DNA from: CAZJYI01 sp964550025
Lineage (GTDB): Bacteria; Verrucomicrobiota; Kiritimatiellia; UBA8416; CAYOBW01
DNA: 9,287 nt
NCBI GenBank assembly: GCA_964550025.1
Contig: CAZJYI010000280.1
Location: forward strand, 1 to 9,287
Direction: 5' to 3'
In this document: positions 1 through 5,778 of the stretch, one piece after another
Layout: each line of letters begins with the position of its first letter
Numbering within the stretch: position 1 is the first letter of the stretch
Notes under the pieces: model-generated
Database searches by the model: none
What the model saw: the letters and a program-made list of their open reading frames with translations, nothing else
Told to the model about the DNA's origin: nothing
Program-made: the position numbers and the translations under genes

Positions 1-378
1 CCAGCTCGGGATTGATGCGCTCCTTCATCTCAAAGGCCAGTTTCCAGCTCGGGTTTCGCCGCGCTCGTACTTGAGTTCCTCCCTGGTGGTAGTCAGGTCT
101 GCAACCCACCTGGCGTCCGGTTCGTCGAGCCTGAGCACCTGGGAAGACAACTCGCCGAAGTTCTTGTCCTTCCAGTACCCGTTGAAGGCGTAGAGTTTGC
201 CCTTGTGGGCGACGATGTGCATGATCTCGGACCCGCCGCAGTACTTGCCGTTCCTGTCGATGTACCCGGCTTTGTACGACTGAACCCACCCTGTCCGGGT
301 GGGAGCGGCTGCGCACGCTATTCCGGACATCACGGTGACTGACAGCATCCACCACAAACTCGTCTTCATTCTGCTCAT
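1..378 (-). pseudogene. Secreted protein of unknown function, 5' part, probable frameshift
   Basis: The frame opens at ATG 376-378 (a second ATG at 367-369 is equally possible) and begins with a clear signal peptide: MSRMKTSLWWML, a hydrophobic stretch, then an Ala-rich cleavage site near residue 23. The mature part contains GKYCGGSEIMHIVAHKGKLY, then FNGYWKD and QVLRLDEPDARW. This recalls beta-propeller-like secreted proteins of planctomycetes that record or display a value, but I cannot name the family. The frame stops at 25-27, after about 115 residues. Another frame on the same strand stays open through the region to the edge and reads NPSWKLAFEMKERINPEL, so I suspect a frameshift around 45-75 rather than a true C-terminus. 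The 10-base word CCAGCTCGGG occurs at both 1-10 and 44-53. The gene runs off the window, so the rest is unseen. The ribosome-binding site is weak (AGAG just before the ATG). Confidence 0.5.
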
Positions 379-559
379 AATCTCTAAGGTACACCAGCAA
401 GACCGGCCGCAACAAGTGCACGTCGCATCACCGGACGGGGCAAGCGTGTCTTTGTACCACCATTCCAGCATGTTGACCACCGGGCTCGGCACATCGTTGA
501 CGCGCTTGACCGGCGCCACCTTCCCGTACGGAAAGTCCGATCAACCCGGGTCGTTCTCG
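379..559 (-). other. Intergenic gap with coding-like stretch
   Basis: This gap separates the esterase stop from the next minus-strand start. On the minus strand an open frame through about 425-535 reads KRVNDVPSPVVNMLEWWYKD, a plausible protein-like sequence followed by a Cys-rich run (CTCCGRSCWC). It has no good start with a ribosome-binding site and I recognise no family, so it may be a leftover gene end or chance. I see no run of T after a stem, so no clear terminator for the esterase gene. Confidence 0.3.
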
Positions 560-1960
560 TCAGAGCTTGCCGGCCGCTTCCTGCGCAATGGCAGCCGTGC
601 GGGTGCCCGGCACGGCGGCGGCGATCTTCTCCAGGCCGGCCTTGAACTGTGCCTTCGTCAGTGTTCCGCGCCGGTAGTCGTTCTGTGCCTTGATCATGAA
701 CTCGCGCATCTGGACCGCCTTGACAGCCAGAGGGTCCTTCTTGAGCTCTGCAATCTTCTGGCGGGACGGGGCGGCGTCGGCGCCGTATTTGCGAAGAGCG
801 GCGGCATGAAGCCGCAGCGACGCGTGGTAGTCCTTTCCCTCCGCCTTCTCGACCGCTGCCTCGTACGCCTGCTGATAGCCGGTATCCGCCTCCGTCCGCG
901 GGGCCGGTTCGATTTCGCCGAGGGTCTTGATGAATGCTGTGAGTTCTTCCGCCATTTTCTCGTGATCGCCCCGGTTGGGATGCCTGTGGCCGGTCTGCCT
1001 CCTGAATATGTACGCGTGCACTTCCTTGTCGCCGCCTTCATTCAGATTCTTGACGGCCTGTTTCATGAACCCCGCCCACTTGCCTTTGCTGGCATCCATG
1101 GAACCCAGCGCGCAGACAATCCTGGCGTGAGGATAATGCCCGCGGATCTTCTTCACGAAGTCCGTGTAAGCCGAGACACCCTCTTCGCTGGTGGTGTTCT
1201 TGCGCGTCCAACTGTCGTTCTGGAAGATATTGATGACCACAAGATCGGCTGTCCATTTGCTGAAATCCCAGGCTTCGCCCGCCCCCTCCAGGGATGTCGC
1301 GCAGGCCCGATCGTAGTACTGGGGCATGATGGTCGGCCACCAGCTCTTGATGAGCCCGATGCCACTCTTGGAAATGCAGCGAAACTCGGCGCCGATATTG
1401 CGCGCGGTTATCGATCCGTAAGAGAAGAAGTTGTCGGTGGCCTCTCTGCTGTGCTCCTTGCCCCGCGCCCGGTCACAGCCCAGCCCGGTGCTGATCGAAT
1501 CCCCATAGACCTCCATTCGCAACCTGGGTCTCGGACCGGGGGCTTCCAGTTTCGCGCCGTCATCCAGTACCAGCCCCAGGAACGCCGTGGTCGCCTTGCC
1601 CCCGTCCGTGCGTTTGTAGATCAACAGATCGTGGGTCTTGTCCTCCAGTCCGGATGCTACATCGTAGGTCTTCTCGCCCTGGTCGCATGTGATGACGTGG
1701 CCGCCGTTGTAGTTGCCACCGACAAAGGCGTAGTACATGCCGGCGCCTTTTTCATTGAACGTCACCTTGAGCGAGGTGCCGGTGAACTTCGTGCGGACGG
1801 AGGTGCCCGCCCAGCTGAACTCCGGCGCCTTTCTGTTGCTGAAGTCTATCCTTCCGGTGTACTGAAGATTCTTGTCATCCGCGGGAATGAACCCGGCCAG
1901 TACCGAGGTGGCACTGAGCAGGATCAGCGCCAACAACCAACGTGATCTTGTCTTCCTCAT
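560..1960 (-). CDS. Secreted SGNH-fold carbohydrate esterase, CE2 type, with helical C-terminal extension
   Basis: Predicted to remove acetyl groups from sugar residues of polysaccharides outside the cytoplasm. The 466-residue protein starts with a signal peptide (basic MRKTRSR, hydrophobic core to about residue 22). Residues 25-140 form the N-terminal beta-sandwich typical of CE2, and 148-350 the SGNH hydrolase domain. Visible motifs: VYGDSIS at 151-157 with nucleophile Ser155; SKSGIGL with the oxyanion Gly near 200-202; FQND at 246-249 with Asn248; and HPNRGDHEKMA at 327-337, where His327 is the likely catalytic base. The Asp usually three residues before this His is Gly324; CE2 enzymes are known to manage with a Ser-His dyad. 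Residues 355-466 are helical and resemble a TPR-like tail. The start at 1960 is preceded by GAGGAGG (1971-1977), ten bases off. Substrate cannot be read from the sequence. Confidence 0.9.
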   Translation of the reverse strand: MRKTRSRWLLALILLSATSVLAGFIPADDKNLQYTGRIDFSNRKAPEFSWAGTSVRTKFTGTSLKVTFNEKGAGMYYAFVGGNYNGGHVITCDQGEKTYDVASGLEDKTHDLLIYKRTDGGKATTAFLGLVLDDGAKLEAPGPRPRLRMEVYGDSISTGLGCDRARGKEHSREATDNFFSYGSITARNIGAEFRCISKSGIGLIKSWWPTIMPQYYDRACATSLEGAGEAWDFSKWTADLVVINIFQNDSWTRKNTTSEEGVSAYTDFVKKIRGHYPHARIVCALGSMDASKGKWAGFMKQAVKNLNEGGDKEVHAYIFRRQTGHRHPNRGDHEKMAEELTAFIKTLGEIEPAPRTEADTGYQQAYEAAVEKAEGKDYHASLRLHAAALRKYGADAAPSRQKIAELKKDPLAVKAVQMREFMIKAQNDYRRGTLTKAQFKAGLEKIAAAVPGTRTAAIAQEAAGKL

Positions 1961-1990
1961 GTGAGTTTTTCCTCCTCAACGTGTTCAGCA

Positions 1991-2012
1991 ACTCTTCTCT
2001 TCTCGGCCTCCT
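1991..2012 (-). promoter_or_regulatory. Leader motif AGGAGG plus GAAGAGAAGAGT, copy 1
   Basis: On the minus strand AGGAGG (2007-2012) is followed four bases later by GAAGAGAAGAGT (1991-2002). The same pair occurs at 8892-8915 in the leader of the other intact minus-strand secreted-protein gene, with the 12-mer identical. Here it lies 30 bases ahead of the ATG and upstream of the working ribosome-binding site, so it is not simply the start signal. Confidence 0.45.
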
Positions 2013-2080
2013 CGTCCTGCCACCGAGATCGCTGGACTGCGAAATCTGAGCCCCATCATCTCAGAACGCTGCATCTTCGT

Positions 2081-2118
2081 CCATGTTCAGAACCGGACTG
2101 CTCATACGCGAAACCGGA
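2081..2118 (-). repeat. Shared 38-bp upstream element, copy 1
   Basis: The 38 bases match 9012-9049 at 30 positions without gaps; on the plus strand both begin CCATGT and end with CCGGA. This copy starts 120 bases upstream of the esterase ATG; the other starts 124 bases upstream of its gene. The matched position and orientation suggest a promoter region, an operator or a common dispersed repeat. Found by eye only. Confidence 0.5.
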
Positions 2119-2311
2119 GGGAGGCAAATCGCACCCTGCGAAGCAGATCGGGGAGGTCTGGGACGTTGAACCCTTCTACAGTCGAGACCTGAGGTCCAAA
2201 CAGAAGGAGTTACTTCGCTTTTTGGACGGCCAATAGGGAAAAGTGGAACGCTGCCCCTGGAAGCCTTTTCACGGTGTTGACCCGAGCGTCTCCTTGTGGC
2301 ACATTTATGCT

Positions 2312-3748
2312 ATGAAGAATAATTCCGGAAAGAATAATTCTAAAGTTGGTTTCCTGAACCGCGGGGACGAGCTGGAAGCGATGGAGCGATGGGTTGCCGG
2401 ATCTCCGCGGCTTGCCGTGATCCACGGGCGCAGAAGGCTTGGGAAGACAAGTCTCTTGCGCCGTTGGTGCCGAGGGCGCGCATACGCGTATGTCCTTGCG
2501 ACGGAGGGTACAGCCGCATCGCAACGAGCCGCCATAGCCGAGGATCTTGCGTCGGTCGTGCCGCACTTCGGTGACGTCGCCTATCCCTCATGGCGAGCCC
2601 TGTTCAGGGCGCTGTCCGCGCAATGGCCAGACGATGCCGATCAGCCTCGCGTACTCGTAATCGATGAGCTACCCTATCTGGTCAAGACCGCCCCAGAGCT
2701 TCCGTCGATCCTGCAGGGACTGGTTGACGATCCGGACGCGCGACATCTGCCCCTGATCCTATGCGGATCCAGTCAACGCATGATGCAGGGGCTTGTGTTG
2801 GACCAGTCTGCCCCACTCTATGGACGTGCCCAGCTCCTGCTGCGTCTGCAGCCTTTGCGGATCTGCGAACTGGGCACTGCGTTGGGCATTGTCGAGCCGC
2901 GGGACATCGTGGAGAGCTACGCGGCGTGGGGCGGTGTGCCGCGCTACTGGGAGCTCGCCGCGCGGCAGGAGGGAACCTTGTGGGAGGTCGTCACCGCGCT
3001 AGTGCTCTCTCCCCTGGGGGTACTTCACGAAGAAGCCGCCCGCGTACTGCGGGACGAAGAGGCGGCGACACTGGAACGGGCCCTATGCCAGGCCATTGGC
3101 CTGGGCGCCCACCGGCCATCCGAACTGGCGGGCCGCTTGGGAGTCCAGGCAACCACCCTCTCCAAGCCCCTTCGGCACCTCGCGGAACTCGGTCTCGTGA
3201 GGCGGGATGCGCCGTATGACTTTCGCAAGGGCAGGCCCAGCCGGGGGTCACGTTCGTCGTTGTATGTTCTGGCCGACCCGTTCTTGGCCATGTGGTATCG
3301 CTGCGCTCATCCGTACTTGAGCGGCCTTGAGCTCGAGACGCTTGCCGCCCGCCGACAGGCCCGTGAAGCGTGGCGACATCATGCGGCGCTCGTCTGGGAA
3401 GACCTGGTCAGAAGGTACTGGCATCAGGTCGCCGGTAACGCAGACGCATGGCAGGCGGCCGGCCGATACTGGGAAGGGCGCAAAACGACGGGACGCGAGT
3501 GGGACGCCGTCTCGGTGACGCAGGACGGGCGCACGATCATGCTCGGCGAGTGCAAGTGGCACCGTACAATCTCCAAGCGGGACGCCTCCCGCTTTGCCCG
3601 CGATATGGCAACGAGACCCAGACCGCGTGAAGCCGCGCCCGCCGAAACCCTCCTCTGCCTTTTCGTGCCGTCACGACGAGGCCTGTCCCAGGAAATCAAT
3701 GGCGTGCGCCTCATCGACGCCGAGGATCTGCTCACAGCCCTGAGCTGA
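2312..3748 (+). CDS. AAA ATPase of the ATPase_2/DUF234 type with PD-(D/E)XK-like C-terminal domain
   Basis: Intracellular P-loop ATPase of 478 residues; its partners are unknown. FLNRGDELEAM at 14-24 is the usual family N-terminus. Walker A is GRRRLGKTS (39-47, Lys45), Walker B VLVIDEL (114-120, Asp118 and Glu119), sensor LILCGSS (148-154), and an Arg in LYGRAQ (Arg172). A winged helix-turn-helix spans about 252-300 (RPSELAGRLGVQATTLSKPL). The C-terminal DUF234 part (about 320-478) keeps a nuclease-like core: Asp398 in EWDAV and Glu413-x-Lys415 in LGECKW, the D...ExK pattern of the PD-(D/E)XK fold. I chose ATG 2312 because the family N-terminus begins just after it; GTG 2243, with AGGGAA ahead, would add 23 unrelated residues. 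The start region is AT-rich and carries an 11-base direct repeat coding KNNSGKNNS. The gene seems unrelated to the sugar enzymes around it; acquisition by transfer is possible. All key residues look intact. Confidence 0.85.
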   Translation: MKNNSGKNNSKVGFLNRGDELEAMERWVAGSPRLAVIHGRRRLGKTSLLRRWCRGRAYAYVLATEGTAASQRAAIAEDLASVVPHFGDVAYPSWRALFRALSAQWPDDADQPRVLVIDELPYLVKTAPELPSILQGLVDDPDARHLPLILCGSSQRMMQGLVLDQSAPLYGRAQLLLRLQPLRICELGTALGIVEPRDIVESYAAWGGVPRYWELAARQEGTLWEVVTALVLSPLGVLHEEAARVLRDEEAATLERALCQAIGLGAHRPSELAGRLGVQATTLSKPLRHLAELGLVRRDAPYDFRKGRPSRGSRSSLYVLADPFLAMWYRCAHPYLSGLELETLAARRQAREAWRHHAALVWEDLVRRYWHQVAGNADAWQAAGRYWEGRKTTGREWDAVSVTQDGRTIMLGECKWHRTISKRDASRFARDMATRPRPREAAPAETLLCLFVPSRRGLSQEINGVRLIDAEDLLTALS

Positions 3749-3759
3749 CGACGTGATTG

Positions 3760-3900
3760 TAGAAGGGTGTACCACCCGTAGCCATCGGACGCGCCTGTCG
3801 ACGTGTTGATGGTGCCCTCGAGTGTGTGCAGACTCCCGTTTCGCACATGGACATTCGTGTTTCGCGCATGGTCAAAGGCCCCCTCTTGCGCATAGGATGC
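3760..3900 (-). other. Possible coding remnant, antisense frame
   Basis: The gap between the ATPase stop and the NIPSNAP remnant holds a minus-strand frame reading AFDHARNTNVHVRNGSLHTL, then INTSTGASDGYGWYTLL. It has a protein-like composition but no start, no ribosome-binding site and no family I recognise. It contains a near-perfect 13-base direct repeat, GTTTCGCRCATGG on the plus strand (3838-3850 and 3859-3871), 21 bases apart, which codes HARN and HVRN. It could equally be a chance frame. Confidence 0.2.
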
Positions 3901-4231
3901 GCTATTCAACTCAAGTAAGAGGAGGGAATACCGCTGCAAGGAAGATGCGTTGAAGGACCTTCTCGGCCGTTTCAAGGCCGGCACCATGCGGCTCTTCAAG
4001 AAGCACGGCATGGGCCAGGTAGGCTACTGGCATCCCGCGGATGAGCCGGGCTCCGCCGACACATTGGTGTACCTGCTTCGCCACAAGGACATGGCCGCAA
4101 AGGAAGCGTCGTGGAAGGGCTTCGTGTCCGACCCCGAATGGAAAGACGTTCGATCCAAGTTCATCAAGCCGCTCCGCGAGAAACCTGAAGTCACATTGAT
4201 GAAGGCCACGGACTACTCGGCGGTTAAGTAG
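3896..4231 (+). pseudogene. NIPSNAP-domain protein, 5'-truncated
   Basis: Residues from MKDLLGRFKAG onward match the NIPSNAP domain (a dimeric ferredoxin-like barrel of unclear role): RFKAGTMRLFKKHGM, then VGYWHPADEPGSADTLVYLL, DPEWKDVRSKF, and the ending VTLMKATDYS. In full-length members a first beta-strand (pattern YELRxY) and, in planctomycete types, a signal peptide precede this. Here the frame upstream reads only REYRCKEDALKDLL and hits a stop at 3893-3895; there is no ATG. The only starts are TTG 3950 (93 residues) or something near the purine-rich AAGAGGAGGGA (3917-3927). I therefore think the 5' end is lost, though a short protein from TTG cannot be ruled out. It follows the ATPase by about 150-200 bases on the same strand, with no sign of a shared function. 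Confidence 0.6.
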
Positions 4232-4345
4232 AACGGTTTGCTCCGGGTCGATTTGAGCTCGTGGACTATTGCCCACCAGTCGGACGACGAGAGCGGAAGA
4301 CTCGGAGGTGTCAGAAGTCCTATGAAAAGAATGAAAGAAGGGAAA

Positions 4346-4431
4346 CGGTTAACGAGAACGGCGACGAGAGCGGGTTACGAGTAGGGATTCTCTCAATCGT
4401 CCACCATTCTCGTCGCCGCTATCGTCAACCG
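4346..4431. repeat. Imperfect inverted repeat 1 (24-base arms)
   Basis: Arms 4346-4369 and 4408-4431 pair at 21 of 24 positions around a 38-base loop. The core of the left arm is CGGCGACGAGA and of the right arm TCTCGTCGCCG. No T-run follows, so it is not a standard terminator. Confidence 0.65.
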
Positions 4432-4458
4432 AAAGGGCAGGCAAACGAGGGAAAGCCT

Positions 4459-4561
4459 GAGAGATATGCGTGTAGAAGTACGTGTACGAGTACGGGAAGA
4501 AGAGAGCGAAGATTGCCGGACCTCCCCCTTACTCGTACACATACTCGTACACTCGAATCTC
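4459..4561. repeat. Imperfect inverted repeat 2 (38-base arms)
   Basis: Arms 4459-4496 and 4524-4561 pair at 31 of 38 positions with a 27-base loop; the inner 19 bases (4478-4496 with 4524-4542) differ at only two. The left inner arm contains GTGTACGAGTA, its partner TACTCGTACAC. It sits 28 bases after inverted repeat 1 and about 140 bases ahead of the GH2 pseudogene start. Confidence 0.7.
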
Positions 4562-4699
4562 TCCTCTCTGGATGGTGATCAGTAGGTCGAAAGCTGGGGA
4601 GAAGGCGGAAGTGCTGCTAACCCCCTACAGGAAAGAGAATTGGAAAAGAATACGTGCTGTCAGCTTGGACACAACGTCGTACATGGAAGGAGGCACACC

Positions 4700-5522
4700 A
4701 TGAATGAGTTTGCTAAGAGACTGGCTCTAGTCGTGGCTTTTGCCACGGCATCAGCGACGGCGATCGCGGAATGGAAACCCGCCGGCGAGAGAATCAGGAC
4801 GCGTTTCGCGGCCGAGGTTACGCCGGAAAACGCCTGGCGGGAATACCCTCGCCCACAGATGGTACGCGACAAGTGGGAGAATCTGAACGGTCTTTGGGAT
4901 TATGCCGTGCGGAACCGTCACAACGCTCCGGAGGATCCACCCGCGGAATGGGCGGGCAAGATTCTTGTCCCGTTTTGCATCGAGTCAAGCCTTTCGGGTG
5001 TGGGTTCCCTTTAACGAGGCCTGGGGCCAGCACCGCACCATGGATGTGGGCAAGTGGACAATGGAATATGACCCCACACGCCTGCTCAACGTTGCCAGTG
5101 GAGGCAATTTCTGGCCCGTGGGACAGATTGCCGACCACCACAGCTACCCCCATCCGGGGTTTCCTACCGGTGACCCGCGCTTTGCAGACTACATCCGGGT
5201 TGTAGGCGAGTTCGGTGGTCATGGGTTCGTTGTGGACAAGAAGCATCTTTGGAACCCGGATGCGAAGAACTGGGGATACGGAGGATTGCCCAAGAGCCGC
5301 GAAGAGCTCGAGGCGCGCTATGCGGAATCCATACGGCGCATGAAGGACCTTGTAGCGAAAGGCGTCGCGGGCGGAGTCTACACGCAGACCTCGGACATCG
5401 AGGCCGAGGTCAACGGACTCTTGACCTACGATCGTGCAGTACCGAAGCTGTCGGCCAAGTTCCTGGCAGCACAGCATGCTGCCCTATATGCGGTAGCCAA
5501 GGAACAGCACGCGGCCGAGTAG
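4700..5522 (+). pseudogene. Secreted GH2-family glycoside hydrolase, internal deletion with frameshift
   Basis: A beta-galactosidase-like GH2 gene that has lost its middle. ATG 4700 follows AAGGAGG by six bases and starts a signal peptide (MNEFAKRLALVVAF, cleavage near residue 23). Then comes the family's sugar-binding-domain start: AWREYPRPQMVRDKWENLNG, LWDYAV and ILVPFCIESSLSGVG. At about 4994-5006 the sequence jumps, in a different frame, to the C-terminal half of the TIM barrel: VWVPFNEAWGQ with the acid/base Glu at 5016-5018, VGEFGGHG with the nucleophile Glu at 5208-5210, and YTQTSDIEAEVNGLLTYDR, ending at 5522. The first frame stops at 5012-5014, exactly inside the NEAWG codons. Family members have roughly 300 residues between these two motifs: the rest of the beta-sandwich, the Ig-like domain and half the barrel. 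They are missing here. No active enzyme can be made from this copy as read. Confidence 0.85.
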
Positions 5523-5524
5523 GC

Positions 5525-5690
5525 GCGACCTCAGGGTCGCCGATACCTCGATCGAACCTGGATCGACTTGCAGACTGGTGTTGCCGGGGCCATGCTCCGG
5601 CTTCCTACAAGGATCATCTCAAGTCTGTTTCGAAACAAATGGCAGAGCGTGCTCGCCGAGCGCGCCGCACAGTGCCGCTCGCAGAGCGGC
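5525..5690. repeat. Cluster of five short palindromes
   Basis: Between the GH2 pseudogene and the convergent beta-helix gene lie five stems: 5525-5540 (GCGACC, 4-base loop), 5548-5566 (TCGATC, 7-base loop), 5583-5601 (GCCGGGGC with GCTCCGGC, 3-base loop, one G-T), 5647-5665 (GCGTGCTCG with CGAGCGCGC, 8 of 9) and 5674-5690 (GCCGCTC, loop GCA, perfect). None has a trailing T-run, so a repeat of the REP kind fits better than an intrinsic terminator, although blocking convergent transcription is possible. The rest of the gap (5691-5778) shows nothing clear. Confidence 0.6.
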
Positions 5691-5778
5691 TACTACATTA
5701 ACTCAGGTTTGCCGCTTCGTTGCCCTCCGAATACGAAGAGCATCTCTCCCTCTGGTCGGGTCAGGTCTCAGCCTTCTC

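Larger units (their letters stand above)
1961..2311. promoter_or_regulatory. Divergent intergenic region between esterase and ATPase
   Basis: This 351-base stretch must hold promoters for both flanking genes, which are transcribed apart. On the minus-strand side it carries the esterase ribosome-binding site (1971-1977), a second AGGAGG copy (2007-2012) next to GAAGAGAAGAGT (1991-2002), and a 38-base element at 2081-2118 that recurs upstream of the gene at 7556-8887. On the plus side I see TTGACC at 2277-2282 and TATGCT at 2306-2311, but the 23-base spacing is too long for a standard promoter, so I do not call one. A plus-strand frame at 1961-2236 is open but looks non-coding. Confidence 0.5.
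4232..4699. other. Gene-free region with two long inverted repeats
   Basis: No convincing gene lies in these 468 bases; the short open frames give Arg-rich or Tyr-Ser/Thr repetitive peptides typical of low-complexity DNA. It is dominated by GACGAG/TACGAG-like words and by two consecutive imperfect hairpins listed separately. The 12-mer CGACGAGAGCGG occurs twice, at 4285-4296 and 4362-4373. The ribosome-binding site AAGGAGG of the downstream GH2 pseudogene is at 4687-4693. Confidence 0.6.

Noticed and set aside
299..1945. A 548-codon open frame on the plus strand
   Set aside because: It lies wholly antisense to the esterase gene, which has a signal peptide, full SGNH motifs and a good ribosome-binding site; the plus-strand product is Arg/Leu/Val-rich with no domain.
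1961..2236. A 91-codon plus-strand frame starting beside the esterase ATG
   Set aside because: Starts in the esterase leader, has no ribosome-binding site, begins with a Ser-rich run and resembles no protein.
2243..2311. Longer ATPase start at GTG 2243 with AGGGAA ahead
   Set aside because: Adds 23 residues unlike family N-termini; the family's FxNRxxEL opening begins just after ATG 2312.
2277..2311. Promoter TTGACC / TATGCT ahead of the ATPase
   Set aside because: The spacing is 23 bases, too long for a standard sigma-70 promoter, and the -10-like box abuts the start codon.
4261..4703. Overlapping plus-strand frames of 73-124 codons
   Set aside because: Their peptides are Arg-rich or Tyr/Ser/Thr repeats produced by low-complexity DNA; one of them merely extends the GH2 start upstream of its ribosome-binding site.
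5674..5700. Intrinsic terminator at the perfect 7-base stem
   Set aside because: The stem is followed by TACTACATTA with no T-run, and other stems nearby share the form, so a repeat element is the better reading.
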